This document shows, in pieces, positions 42,357 through 51,968 of a DNA stretch of 64,000 bases (within the stretch, counting starts at the first letter, position 1; every line of letters starts with the position of its first letter). The position numbers were made by a program, and so were the translations under genes. The notes under the pieces were generated by a model. It saw nothing but the letters and a program-made list of their open reading frames with translations. It was not told the origin of the DNA and made no database searches. The stretch comes from Terriglobia bacterium (GTDB lineage: Bacteria > Acidobacteriota > Terriglobia > JAJPHL01): contig JAJPHL010000011.1 of NCBI GenBank assembly GCA_021325275.1, positions 1-64,000 on the forward strand, given 5' to 3'.

Positions 42357-43478
42357 TTACTTCGCCGCGCGCGATGCGGCGCCCATGAGCGCCGCGGCCA
42401 TTCGTTCACGGTGATACGCCGCGTCGCCGAACGCAATCTCGCTGGCCTTCGCGCGACGGTAATACAAGTGCACATCGTTTTCCCAAGTGAATCCCATGCC
42501 GCCGTGGACTTGAATCGCGCGATTCCCCGCCTCGCGATACGCTTCGCTGGCGTAAGCTTTCGCCACGCTCACCGCCGTACGCGCATCCGGCGCGTTTTCC
42601 TGTAACGCCCACGCCGCGTAATACGTGGACGATCGCGCGCCTTCCAGAAGAATCAGCATGTCCGCGCACATATGCTGCACGGCTTGGAATTGTCCAATGG
42701 GTTTGCCGAACTGCTTACGTGTTTTCGCATACGCCACCGTTAGGTCGAGCATGCGCTGCATGCCACCGGTCATCTCGGCGGTCAGCGCGACTGTCGCGAA
42801 GTCGAGCGCACGATCGAGCGCAGTTAGCGCGGCGCCGCCGGTCGCGATCACCTCGGCGGGCGTGTTGTGGAATGTCACGGCGTAGAGTTTGCGCGTCGCG
42901 TCGAGCGCCGGCTGCGCTTCGAGCGACACTCCGGCGGCACGGCGATCCACCACGGCCAACGCTAATTCCCCGCCCTGACGCGCGGCGCACACAAAAAACG
43001 ACGCAACGCCGGCGTCCATGACGAAAAGTTTTTGTCCGTTCAGCGTTCCCTTCGTCAAAGGCAGGGCCACATCTCGCGAATTCCAACTCGCTTCCTTCTC
43101 GAGCAATGCCAAAGTCGCGCGCGCTTGTCCCGAGCAGATCGGCGCCAAGTATTTTTTCTTCGCGCCGTCTTGGGCCCCGGCGAAAATCGCTGTACCGGCG
43201 AGCGGCACGGTCGCGAGAAACGCACCTGGCACCAGCGCCTGACCCATTTCCTCGCACGCCGCCGCTAGATCGACGAGGCCCAACCCCATGCCGCCGTATT
43301 CTTCGGGAAACGGCAAACCGGTCCAACCTTGATCGGCCATTTTCTTCCACAGCGCTTCGTCGTGCGCCGTTTCGGTTTCCATCAGGCGGCGAATTTCCGG
43401 TGGGGGACACTCGGCGGTGAAGAATTCGCGCGCCGAGTTCTTCAAAAGCTGCTGTTCTTCGGTGAGTCCAAAATTCAT
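42357..43478 (-). CDS. Acyl-CoA dehydrogenase family protein, beta-like partner
   Basis: This 373-residue protein has the three-domain acyl-CoA dehydrogenase fold. It begins NFGLTEEQQLLKNSAREFF and has the FAD/acyl site string YAKTRKQFGKPIGQFQAVQHMCAD and the C-terminal QVHGGMGFTWENDVHLYYRRAK. It lacks the terminal GTSEVQRN-type motif found in its partner. It starts 8 bases after the partner gene, and the two show complementary motif loss. This is typical of heterotetrameric dehydrogenases acting on bulky acyl-CoAs such as steroid side chains. That specificity is an inference. Confidence 0.85.
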   Translation of the reverse strand: MNFGLTEEQQLLKNSAREFFTAECPPPEIRRLMETETAHDEALWKKMADQGWTGLPFPEEYGGMGLGLVDLAAACEEMGQALVPGAFLATVPLAGTAIFAGAQDGAKKKYLAPICSGQARATLALLEKEASWNSRDVALPLTKGTLNGQKLFVMDAGVASFFVCAARQGGELALAVVDRRAAGVSLEAQPALDATRKLYAVTFHNTPAEVIATGGAALTALDRALDFATVALTAEMTGGMQRMLDLTVAYAKTRKQFGKPIGQFQAVQHMCADMLILLEGARSSTYYAAWALQENAPDARTAVSVAKAYASEAYREAGNRAIQVHGGMGFTWENDVHLYYRRAKASEIAFGDAAYHRERMAAALMGAASRAAK

Positions 43479-43486
43479 AGCGTCCT

Positions 43487-44680
43487 TTAATAGCTCTTGG
43501 GCAATCCCAAAACAAAGTGTCCAATGATGTTGCGCTGCACTTCGCTGGTGCCCGCTTCAATGGTGTTTCCGCGCGTGCGTAGAAATTGATACGCCCACTG
43601 ACCTTCGTCGATCACGCCGACCGGGCCCTTCGTCAACTGTCCGTACGCGCCCATCAACTCCATGGCGATCTGTTGGAAACGCTGGTTCAGCTCGCTCCAC
43701 AGCAGTTTTTGGATCGATCCTTCAGGACCCGGCGTGCCGCCATTGGCGATCCGGGAGATGATGCGCATTTGGTTCAAGCGCATCACTTCGATTTCGGTGT
43801 ACGCCTGCGCCAATCGCTGGCGAATCACGGGATCTTCCGCGGCGGGCCGGCCGTTGCGCGTGAGTTCATGCGACAACTCCACGAGACGATCGAACCAGCG
43901 CTTATAGATAATGTGCAGCCCGGCGCCCAGCGTCGCGCGTTCGTGCATCAACGTGCTGATCGCCACGTTCCAACCGTCGCCGACCTTGCCGAGCACGTTT
44001 TCCACCGGCACGCGGACGTCTTGGAAAAACACTTCGTTGAATTCCGTCTCGCCGGTCATCTGACGCAGCGGACGAACGTCGACGCCGGGCGCGTGCATGT
44101 CCACGAGAATGTAGGAAAGTCCCTTGTGTTTCTCCGATCCCGGCTCGCTGCGAACCACCAGCGCGCACCAGTCGGCAGCCCATCCGTAGCTGGTCCAGAC
44201 TTTCTGTCCGTTGACGACAAAATGATCGCCATCGCGGCGCGCCTCGGTGCGCAGCGCGGCTAAATCCGATCCCGCGTTCGGTTCGGAAAATCCCTGGCAC
44301 CAGATTTCGTCGGCATTCAGAATCGGTTTCAGGAAGCGCGCTTTTTGCGCGGGCGTCCCGTAGGTGATGGTCGTGGGACCGACCAGGGCCAATCCCAACG
44401 TGTTCGCCATCGGCGGCGCGGCGGCGCGCGCCATTTCTTCGTTGAAAATCACTTGTTCCATCAGCGTGGCGCCGCGACCACCGTACTCGGCGGGCCAGGA
44501 GATACCGGCCCATCCGCCGGCGAAAACTTTGCGCTGCCATTCGCGCAGAAATTCGAAGCGCTTGCGCATGCTTTCTTCGGCGTCCTGGCGCGCTTTCCAT
44601 CCGGCCGGTACGTTCGCCGACAGCCAGTCGCGGATTTCGTTGCGAAACTCGGTTTCTTGCGGGGTCAGGTTCAGATCCAT
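43487..44680 (-). CDS. Acyl-CoA dehydrogenase family protein, alpha-like partner
   Basis: This 397-residue protein begins DLNLTPQETEFRNEIRDWLSA and includes WCQGFSEPNAGSDLAALRTEA, NGQKVWTSYG and a C-terminal IEAGTSEVQRNIIGHFVLGLPKS. It lacks the R-x2-FG-x-PI site in its arm domain that the partner keeps. The length and start resemble FadE-type subunits of actinobacterial heteromeric enzymes. It would feed electrons to ETF during beta-oxidation. It is divergent from two acyl-CoA ligase genes that begin 126 bases away. Confidence 0.87.
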   Translation of the reverse strand: MDLNLTPQETEFRNEIRDWLSANVPAGWKARQDAEESMRKRFEFLREWQRKVFAGGWAGISWPAEYGGRGATLMEQVIFNEEMARAAAPPMANTLGLALVGPTTITYGTPAQKARFLKPILNADEIWCQGFSEPNAGSDLAALRTEARRDGDHFVVNGQKVWTSYGWAADWCALVVRSEPGSEKHKGLSYILVDMHAPGVDVRPLRQMTGETEFNEVFFQDVRVPVENVLGKVGDGWNVAISTLMHERATLGAGLHIIYKRWFDRLVELSHELTRNGRPAAEDPVIRQRLAQAYTEIEVMRLNQMRIISRIANGGTPGPEGSIQKLLWSELNQRFQQIAMELMGAYGQLTKGPVGVIDEGQWAYQFLRTRGNTIEAGTSEVQRNIIGHFVLGLPKSY

Positions 44681-44806
44681 GGGAATTTCAATTTATCATT
44701 TGAATCGCGAGGCAGTCTATAAAGCGACGATAGTTAGCTGGACAAACGCACGCCATCTCCTCTACTCTATTGCCCTGCGCGGACGGTGAGCCGTCAGCGC
44801 GACTAT

Positions 44807-46429
44807 ATGGCTCAGAATGTCCTTGGCACGATGATGCAGTACCCGCTGGCGATCTCGTCGATCCTCGACCGTGCGGGCAAATACTTCGGGGCGCGGGAAA
44901 TTGTTTCGCGGCTCCCCGATCGCTCCATTCATCGCTACACCTACGCCGATTTTCACCGCCGCGCCCGGCAACTCGCTTCGGCGCTGCGCCGCGCGGGACT
45001 GCGCCCCGGCGATCGGGTCGGTACGCTGATGTGGAATCATTACGCGCATCTGGAATCGTACTTCGCGATTCCCTGCGCCGCGGGCATACTGCACACGTTG
45101 AATCTGCGTCTGCATCCCAACGATCTTCAGTTCATCGTGAACCACGCGGAAGATCGCTTCTTGATCATCGACGACATCTTGCTGCCGCTCTACGAGCAGT
45201 TCCGCGATCGCGTGAAGCCGGAGCGCGTATTCGTCGTGTCGCTTTGCGGCAAGCCTGTACCTGCAGGTTACGAAGACTACGAAGCGCTAATGGCCACGGG
45301 CGACGCGAGCGATCCGCTGCCCGAAACCAACGAGCGCGACGCCGCTTCGATGTGCTACACGTCCGGCACCACGGGATTTCCCAAGGGCGTTGTTTACACG
45401 CAACGTTCTGTCGTGCTGCACTCGATGTGCGGAGGATTGACCGACGCGTTAGCGCTCTCCGGTCACGACGCGCTGCTGCCGGTGGTCCCGATGTTTCACG
45501 TCAACGCGTGGGGACTGCCGTTCACCGCGACCATGTTGGGCACGAAACTGGTGCTGCCTGGACCGTTTCTCGACGCGGAGAATCTGCTCGACCTCTTCGA
45601 TCGCGAGCAAGTCACGATCTCGGGCGGCGTGCCCACCGTGTGTATGGCGCTCGTCGAAGCGCTCGAAAAAAATCCCGGCCGCTGGAAGCTCGCGCCGGAA
45701 CTGCGGGTGCTCTCCGGCGGCTCCGCGCCGCCCGAAGCGCTGATTCGCGCGCTGGAAAAACACGGCATTCGCTTGGTCCACGCCTATGGACTCACCGAAT
45801 CGAGTCCGATTGCGTACGTGTGCCACTTGCGTCCACACATGCGCGATTGGCCGGAGGATCGCAAGTACGCGGTGCGCCGCATGCAAGGCCGTCCGATGCC
45901 GTTTGTGGAAACGCGCATCGTCAACGACGCAGGGATCGCGCCACAGGACGGTGCGACGCTCGGCGAAGTGCAATTGCGCGGTCCCTGGATCACAGGCGCG
46001 TATTACAACCTGCCGGCCGAACGCGACAAATGGACCGCCGACGGATGGTTTCGCACCGGCGACGTTGCGTCAGCCGACGCCGAAGGATTCCTGAAGATCG
46101 CCGATCGTACGAAAGATTTGATCAAGTCCGGCGGTGAATGGATCAGTTCGGTGGATCTGGAAAACGCCTTGATGGGCCATCCGTCGGTGAAAGAAGCCGC
46201 TGTGATCGCGATTCCCGACGCAAAATGGGCCGAGCGGCCGATGGCGGTGGTGGTGGCGAAGGATCCCGTGACGTGTACGGCGGAAGTTTTGCGCGCCTAT
46301 CTGGCCGAGCGTTTCGCCAAGTGGCAAATCCCCGACGCGTTCGAATTTGTCGAGAGCATTCCACACACGTCCACCGGAAAAATGTTGAAAGCCGAGTTGC
46401 GCAAGCGTTACGCGGAAGGGAGGAAATAA
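44807..46429 (+). CDS. Fatty acyl-CoA ligase (ANL superfamily) 1
   Basis: This 540-residue enzyme activates a carboxylic acid with ATP and CoA. The adenylate motif is [15 protein letters not shown], and the second motif YGLTESSP is followed by the hinge region [36 protein letters not shown]. The catalytic lysine lies in STGKMLK near the C-terminus. The ATG at 44807 aligns the N-terminus ([18 protein letters not shown]) with the paralogue downstream; a GTG at 44786 is less likely. The two ligases are separated by only a GGGAGG ribosome site and are tandem duplicates. Confidence 0.93.
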   Translation: MAQNVLGTMMQYPLAISSILDRAGKYFGAREIVSRLPDRSIHRYTYADFHRRARQLASALRRAGLRPGDRVGTLMWNHYAHLESYFAIPCAAGILHTLNLRLHPNDLQFIVNHAEDRFLIIDDILLPLYEQFRDRVKPERVFVVSLCGKPVPAGYEDYEALMATGDASDPLPETNERDAASMCYTSGTTGFPKGVVYTQRSVVLHSMCGGLTDALALSGHDALLPVVPMFHVNAWGLPFTATMLGTKLVLPGPFLDAENLLDLFDREQVTISGGVPTVCMALVEALEKNPGRWKLAPELRVLSGGSAPPEALIRALEKHGIRLVHAYGLTESSPIAYVCHLRPHMRDWPEDRKYAVRRMQGRPMPFVETRIVNDAGIAPQDGATLGEVQLRGPWITGAYYNLPAERDKWTADGWFRTGDVASADAEGFLKIADRTKDLIKSGGEWISSVDLENALMGHPSVKEAAVIAIPDAKWAERPMAVVVAKDPVTCTAEVLRAYLAERFAKWQIPDAFEFVESIPHTSTGKMLKAELRKRYAEGRK

Positions 46430-46431
46430 CC

Positions 46432-48024
46432 ATGAGCACTTCAATGCCCGGAACGATCATGGATTTTCCCTTGACGCTTTCGACGATCCTGGAACGCGCG
46501 CCGCTTTTTCGCGACGTGGAGATTGTTTCGCGCCGACCCGCCGGCGCCGAAATCTTCCGCTACACCTACGGCGACTTCCACCGCCGCGCGCGATCGCTGG
46601 CCGCGGCGTTGCAGCGCGCGGGATTGCGTCCCGGCGACCGCATCGCCACGCTCATGTGGAATCAGTACCAGCATCTCGAAGCGTATTTCGGGATTCCCTC
46701 GGCTGGCGGCGTAATACACACGTTGAATCTGCGCCTGCATCCGAACGAACTCGCGTATATCGCGAATCACGCCGAAGACCGTTTCGCGATCGTCGAGGAA
46801 TCTCTGCTGCCGGTCTTCGAGAAGTTTCGCGCGCAGACGAAGATTGAGCGCGTGATCGTGACCGGATCCGAATACGAAGCATTCATTGCTCCCGGCGATT
46901 CCGGCTACGAACATCCCGTGCTCGACGAAAACGCCGCCGCGGCGATGTGCTATACGTCGGGAACCACGGGCCATCCCAAGGGCGTGATGTATTCACATCG
47001 CGGGATCGTGCTGCATTCGTTTGTGTGCGCGATGCAAGACGCCTTCGCCGTTTCCGAACAGGACACGCTGCTGCCCGCCGCGTCGATGTTCCACGCCAAC
47101 GCCTGGGGATTGCCTCACGCCGCGGCGATGATGGGCGCCAAAATCGTGCTCCCCGCCTCCGACATGTCGCCGGAAGGCCTGCTCGATTTATTCGATCGCG
47201 AGCAAGTCACGTTGACCTCCGGCGTTCCCACGATCTGGGCGGGCGTGCTCGACGGGCTCGAGAAAAATCCTGGGCGCTGGAAGCTCGCGCCACGCTTGCG
47301 CGTGGTGATCGCGGGATCGGCCGCGCCGGAATCGATGTTCCGCCGCTTCGATAAATTCGGCGTGCGCGCGATTCACCTCTGGGGAATGACGGAGACGACA
47401 CCTGTCGCGACGATCAGCCATGTGCAACCGCACATGCGCGGCTTATCCGAAGACGCGCGCTACGACGTGCGCGCCACACAAGGCACACCCGTGCCGTTTG
47501 TGGAAACGCGCGTTGTTTCCGACAACGGCGAATGCCCATGGGACGGCACAACACTCGGCGAGTTGCAAGTGCGCGGCCCCTGGGTCGCGGGTGCGTACTA
47601 CAACATGCCGGAAACCGCCGATCGCTGGACCGCCGACCACTGGTTCCGCACCGGCGACGTTTGTTCGATCGATCCAAGCGGCTACATCAAGATCGCGGAT
47701 CGCACCAAGGACCTGATCAAGTCCGGCGGCGAGTGGATCAGTTCGGTCGATCTTGAAAATACGCTATGCGGCCATCCGAAAATCCGAGAAGCCGCCGTGA
47801 TCGCCGTGGCGCATCCCAAGTGGGACGAGCGTCCGCTTGCCTTGATCGTGCTGCGTGAAAATGCTTCGGCCAAAGAGGAAGAATTCCGCGACTTCCTGGC
47901 GCAGAAATTCGCCAAGTGGCAAATTCCCGACCGTTTCGTGTTCGTCGATGAGTTGCCGCATACGTCAACCGGCAAGCTTCAGAAGCTCACGATGCGCGAA
48001 CAGTATAAAGATTGGAAGTGGTGA
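46432..48024 (+). CDS. Fatty acyl-CoA ligase (ANL superfamily) 2
   Basis: This 530-residue paralogue of the preceding gene has [59 protein letters not shown] and STGKLQK. The two proteins are similar over their full length, yet differ in the acyl pocket region, so they may activate different chain types. The ATG at 46432 follows GGGAGG by 10 bases. A longer in-frame start at 46138 lies within the first ligase. The nearby dehydrogenases would act on the CoA esters made here. Confidence 0.93.
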   Translation: MSTSMPGTIMDFPLTLSTILERAPLFRDVEIVSRRPAGAEIFRYTYGDFHRRARSLAAALQRAGLRPGDRIATLMWNQYQHLEAYFGIPSAGGVIHTLNLRLHPNELAYIANHAEDRFAIVEESLLPVFEKFRAQTKIERVIVTGSEYEAFIAPGDSGYEHPVLDENAAAAMCYTSGTTGHPKGVMYSHRGIVLHSFVCAMQDAFAVSEQDTLLPAASMFHANAWGLPHAAAMMGAKIVLPASDMSPEGLLDLFDREQVTLTSGVPTIWAGVLDGLEKNPGRWKLAPRLRVVIAGSAAPESMFRRFDKFGVRAIHLWGMTETTPVATISHVQPHMRGLSEDARYDVRATQGTPVPFVETRVVSDNGECPWDGTTLGELQVRGPWVAGAYYNMPETADRWTADHWFRTGDVCSIDPSGYIKIADRTKDLIKSGGEWISSVDLENTLCGHPKIREAAVIAVAHPKWDERPLALIVLRENASAKEEEFRDFLAQKFAKWQIPDRFVFVDELPHTSTGKLQKLTMREQYKDWKW

Positions 48025-48058
48025 CGACCTCAGGAGCGCCGCGATCCCATACAGGACG

Positions 48059-48727
48059 TCACGCGCCCACTCTGCGGCTATTCGCCTTCGCTTTGGTCAC
48101 GCAGTCGACGAACTTGCGAGCGTTGGCCTCCAGCACTTCGAACTTGCCCGCTTCCATCGCCTTGTGATCCACGAGGTCCGCGCCCACGCCGAGAGCCGAC
48201 GATCCGGCGAGTAGAAAATCCATCGCGTTTTCAAGGTTCACGCCGCCCGTGGGGATCAACTGAATGTGCGGAAACGGCGCTTTCAACGAGCGAATGTACT
48301 TCGGTCCACCCACGTTGCCGCACGGAAAAACTTTCACGAAATCCGCGCCTTCCTCCCACGCGGTGAGCACTTCGGTGGGTGTGAGACCGCCGGGCATCAC
48401 CACTTTCGAGTAGCGGTGCGCGACTTTGATCACGTCGACGCGCAACGCCGGCGTCACCAGAAACTCCGCGCCGGCCAGCAAGGCCGCGCGCGCCGTTTCG
48501 CCGTCGAGCACCGTTCCCGCACCGAGCAAAACTTTGCCGCCGAGCGAATCCGCGAGTTTTTCCAGCACGTGAATGGCGCGCGGCACGGTCATGGTGATTT
48601 CGAGCGTCGGAATTCCGCCGCGCACAATCGCGTTGCACGCCGCCAGCGCTTGATCCGCGCTCGATGCGCGAACCACCGGAACGATTCCCGTTTCTACGAT
48701 TGCATTGCGCGTTTGCGAGCGAGACAT
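48059..48727 (-). CDS. KDPG/KHG aldolase
   Basis: This 222-residue TIM-barrel enzyme cleaves 2-keto-3-deoxy-6-phosphogluconate into pyruvate and glyceraldehyde 3-phosphate, the last step of the Entner-Doudoroff pathway. It may also act on 4-hydroxy-2-oxoglutarate. The Schiff-base lysine is K132 in DFVKVFPCGNVGG, the general base is E43 in LEITMTVP, and the phosphate-binding loop lies in GAGTVLDGE and PTGGVN. The ATG at 48727 follows a GGAGGAACGGAGA site, preferred to 48775. The next plus-strand gene is a phosphofructokinase. Confidence 0.92.
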   Translation of the reverse strand: MSRSQTRNAIVETGIVPVVRASSADQALAACNAIVRGGIPTLEITMTVPRAIHVLEKLADSLGGKVLLGAGTVLDGETARAALLAGAEFLVTPALRVDVIKVAHRYSKVVMPGGLTPTEVLTAWEEGADFVKVFPCGNVGGPKYIRSLKAPFPHIQLIPTGGVNLENAMDFLLAGSSALGVGADLVDHKAMEAGKFEVLEANARKFVDCVTKAKANSRRVGA

Positions 48728-48876
48728 TCTCCGTTCCTCCCCGTGTGAAACGATCCCTGTAATGCTTTTTACCACAGAAAGTACAACGCGGGAAATATGT
48801 TAGGCTAAAGGTACTTGAGCGCGTCGAAAAAATTCCGGCACAAGCGAGGTTGCGCCGCTAGGAGCGGAATCACTCT

Positions 48877-49905
48877 ATGAACAAGCGTGTTGGAATTTTG
48901 ACCGGAGGCGGAGACTGCCCCGGATTGAACGCCGTGATTCGCGGCGCGGTGCGGCGCGCCTTGCGCAGCGGTTGGGAATGCGTGGGCATCCTCGAGGGTT
49001 GGCGCGGATTGATCGACGCCAAATACATGCCTCTGGACCTCGAAGCGATCCGCGGCATTCTTCCGCGCGGCGGAACGATCTTGCGCACCTCGCGCACCAA
49101 TCCCAGCAAGCGTCCTGAGGGAATGAATCTGATTCGCCAGAACTACAATGCGCTGGGCCTCGATTCGTTGATCGCCATCGGCGGCGACGACACGCAAGGC
49201 GTCGCATCGAAGCTGCACGAGGCGGGACTCAAAGTGATCGGCGTGCCGAAAACGATCGACAACGATCTCTCCGGCACCGATTGCACGTTTGGTTTCGACA
49301 CCGCCGTGAATATCGTCACCGAAGCGATCGACCGCCTGCACACCACCGCCGAAGCACACAATCGCGTGATGGTGGTGGAAGTGATGGGCCGCCACGCCGG
49401 ATGGATCGCCGTGGCGAGCGGAATCGCCGGCGGCGCGGATGTGGTGCTGATCCCCGAAAAGCCGATCAACCTTGACGAAGTCGTGAAGCTCTTGCAGCAT
49501 CGCGTCGAACGGGGACGCACATTTTCGATCATGGTGGTCGCCGAGGGCGCGAAATTCGCCGACGGCGTGCAGGTCACGCTCAGTTCCAAGATCGACGAAT
49601 TCGGTCATGAACAACAAGGCGGCATCGGCACCGTGCTGGCGGCGGAAATCGAAAAGCGCACGGGACTGGAGACGCGCGCGGTGATCCTCGGGCACGTTCA
49701 GCGCGGCGGATCCCCCAGCGCTTTCGACCGCATTCTCGCCACACGCTTCGGCGTGATCGCCATGGAACAAGTAATCAAAGGCGAATCCGGCAAAATGGTC
49801 GCGCTGCACGGCGGCGACATTGTCACGGTTCCCTTCAGTGAAGCGCTCACCAATCGCAAGGTCGATCCCGAGCTCTATCGAGTCGCGGAAACGTTCTTCG
49901 GTTAG
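48877..49905 (+). CDS. Phosphofructokinase, PPi-dependent type
   Basis: This 342-residue protein has the PFK fold (ILTGGGDCPGLNAVIRG, GGDDTQGVA, PKTIDND, EVMGRHAGWIAV). Two residues decide the phosphoryl donor. D105 in GGDD replaces the glycine of ATP enzymes (GGDGS), and K125 in PKTIDND replaces the glycine of PGTIDND. Both changes mark pyrophosphate-dependent enzymes, so the reaction is likely reversible between fructose 6-phosphate and fructose 1,6-bisphosphate. It precedes the D-threonine-aldolase-like gene by 3 bases. An AGGAG site lies upstream. Confidence 0.9.
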   Translation: MNKRVGILTGGGDCPGLNAVIRGAVRRALRSGWECVGILEGWRGLIDAKYMPLDLEAIRGILPRGGTILRTSRTNPSKRPEGMNLIRQNYNALGLDSLIAIGGDDTQGVASKLHEAGLKVIGVPKTIDNDLSGTDCTFGFDTAVNIVTEAIDRLHTTAEAHNRVMVVEVMGRHAGWIAVASGIAGGADVVLIPEKPINLDEVVKLLQHRVERGRTFSIMVVAEGAKFADGVQVTLSSKIDEFGHEQQGGIGTVLAAEIEKRTGLETRAVILGHVQRGGSPSAFDRILATRFGVIAMEQVIKGESGKMVALHGGDIVTVPFSEALTNRKVDPELYRVAETFFG

Positions 49906-49908
49906 ACG

Positions 49909-51009
49909 ATGGCACTTACGATCCACGATCTCGATACGCCCGCGGTGGTCGTCGATCTCGACGTGATGGAGGCCAATCTCGCGCGCATGGCGGCCTTTTG
50001 CCGCGACCACCGTTTGCGTTTGCGCCCGCACACCAAAACGCACAAGGTTCCCGAACTCGCACACGCGCAAGTGCGCTCGGGCGCGTGCGGCATCACGGTC
50101 GCGAAAGTCGGCGAGGCCGAAGTGATGGCCGCGGCGGGTCTCGACAATATCCTGATCGCCTATCCGGTGGTCGGCGCGCTAAAAGTCGAACGGCTCGCCA
50201 GATTGGCTCTGCGCCGCGCCATGACCGTGGCGCTCGACTCGCGCGAGGCGGCCGCGGGAATTTCCGCGGGGCTGCACAGCCGCGGCGCGAGCATCGACGT
50301 GCTCGTCGAGATCAACACGGGCTTCGGGCGCTGCGGCGTCACGATTGGTCCTGAGGCGATCGAGTTGGCGCGCTACGTGGCTTCCCTGCCCAGCCTGAAG
50401 TTTCGCGGCGTGATGGTGTATCCGGGCAACATGCTCGTGGACGCCGGCAAGATTGCGCCGCTGGTACAAAACGAACGCACACGCGACGCCGAGATCGTGG
50501 AGCTTTTCAATCGCGCCGGCCTTCCAATCGAGATTTTCAGCGCCGGATCGACACCGTCCGCGCCGATCACCGGCGACTTGCCGGCCGTCAACGAAATTCG
50601 TCCCGGCACCTACATCTACAACGACATGAATACCGTGGGCAGCGGCGCGTGCACGCTCGCCGATTGCGCGACCACGGCGCTGGTCACCGTCGTATCCACC
50701 GCCGTGCCTGGAAAAGCGATGATGGACGGCGGATCGAAAACATTTTCAAGTGATACGTTGAGGACCGGCAAGGCTGCGGGCTACGGATACATCGTGGAAG
50801 ATCCTGACGCCGTGGTCTCGGGCTTCAACGAGGAGCACGGACATCTCGATTTGCGGGCTTCCGGCCGAAAGTATCGCGTGGGCGAACGCCTGCGTGTGAT
50901 TCCCAATCACGTTTGCGCCATGATCAACCTGCACGATCAGGTTTACGGCGTACGCGGAGAAACCGTGGAGGTGGTATGGAACGTCGCTGGTCGTGGCAAA
51001 TTGCAGTAA
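49909..51009 (+). CDS. D-threonine aldolase / D-serine dehydratase-like PLP enzyme
   Basis: This 366-residue fold-III PLP protein has the cofactor lysine K43 in RPHTKTHKVPE and the alanine-racemase-like barrel. The C-terminal metal site NHVCAMINLHDQVYGVRG is shared by D-threonine aldolases and eukaryotic D-serine dehydratases (DSD1). It probably cleaves or dehydrates a D-beta-hydroxy amino acid. Which reaction occurs cannot be decided by eye. It starts 3 bases after the phosphofructokinase and overlaps the next gene by 34 bases. Confidence 0.88.
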   Translation: MALTIHDLDTPAVVVDLDVMEANLARMAAFCRDHRLRLRPHTKTHKVPELAHAQVRSGACGITVAKVGEAEVMAAAGLDNILIAYPVVGALKVERLARLALRRAMTVALDSREAAAGISAGLHSRGASIDVLVEINTGFGRCGVTIGPEAIELARYVASLPSLKFRGVMVYPGNMLVDAGKIAPLVQNERTRDAEIVELFNRAGLPIEIFSAGSTPSAPITGDLPAVNEIRPGTYIYNDMNTVGSGACTLADCATTALVTVVSTAVPGKAMMDGGSKTFSSDTLRTGKAAGYGYIVEDPDAVVSGFNEEHGHLDLRASGRKYRVGERLRVIPNHVCAMINLHDQVYGVRGETVEVVWNVAGRGKLQ

Positions 51010-51968
51010 TTCTCCTGGCCGCCGCTACGGCCTTGTGCGCGCAACAAGCACCTGCACCCAGCGTGCTGGCGGCGCGCGATCTCGCGCCGATTCTCGATAC
51101 GCTTCAAGGACTGCCAGGGAGTCCCGTGAAGTTCGATCGCGCGCGCGTCGAACAGGGCTACATGGCCGACGTCTTCACGCTGGTCGAGAATCTGCGATCG
51201 CTGCTGTTCCTCTTGGAACTGCGCCAGGAAGCGACGCCCGCCGAACGCGAGAAGCTGGCCGAAATGACCGATCGTCTCGATCAGCATTTCCGCGCGCTCA
51301 TGGCGCGCAATGACACGCGCTTGCGCAACCCGGATCGCGATAATCTCGCTCGCTACGCCGATTCCGATCGCGTACTTCCTCCGCCGGCTGCCGGCGAGCA
51401 GCGCGTACTCTTCATGGGCGATTCCATCACCGACATTTGGAGACTCGCTGAGTATTTCCCCGGCAAGGCGTACGTGAACCGCGGAATCAGCGGACAGATC
51501 ACCGGCGAAATGCTGGGACGCATGAAGGCCGACGCGCTCGATCTGAAGCCCCAAGCGATGGTCGTGCTCGCGGGCACCAACGATTTGGCGCGCGGCGTCG
51601 CCGTGCAAACCATCGAGAACAACTTGTACATGATGGCGAGTCTGGCGAAGTCGCAAGGCATCAAAGTGATTCTCGCGTCGATCCTGCCGGTGAACGGCAA
51701 CAACATCGCGCTGCGTCCACCCGAGAAAATCATCGAGATCAACAAGTACGAGCAGGAACTTTGCGCCAAAGAAGGCTACATCTATCTCGACTATTTCGAT
51801 GCGTTGAAAGACGGCGAAGGCCACATCCCCAAGGACCTGGCCGCCGACGGCTTGCATCCCAACGCGCAAGGTTACAAGATCATGGCGCCGCTGGTGCAGG
51901 CCGCCATCGATAAGGCGCTGGCATCGCCCGCCGCCATGAAGAAACCCGCCAAGGCGGATAAGCATTGA
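50976..51968 (+). CDS. Secreted SGNH/GDSL hydrolase
   Basis: This 330-residue protein has a signal peptide (WSWQIAVILLAAATALCAQ), a charged linker of about 100 residues, and an SGNH esterase domain. The catalytic Ser is in FMGDSITD, the Gly in NRGISGQ, the Asn in AGTNDLA, and the Asp-His pair in DGLHPNAQG. It resembles esterases acting on carbohydrates or lipids. The ATG at 50976 has GGAGGTGG just upstream. The first 34 bases overlap the preceding gene. Confidence 0.9.
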   Translation: MERRWSWQIAVILLAAATALCAQQAPAPSVLAARDLAPILDTLQGLPGSPVKFDRARVEQGYMADVFTLVENLRSLLFLLELRQEATPAEREKLAEMTDRLDQHFRALMARNDTRLRNPDRDNLARYADSDRVLPPPAAGEQRVLFMGDSITDIWRLAEYFPGKAYVNRGISGQITGEMLGRMKADALDLKPQAMVVLAGTNDLARGVAVQTIENNLYMMASLAKSQGIKVILASILPVNGNNIALRPPEKIIEINKYEQELCAKEGYIYLDYFDALKDGEGHIPKDLAADGLHPNAQGYKIMAPLVQAAIDKALASPAAMKKPAKADKH

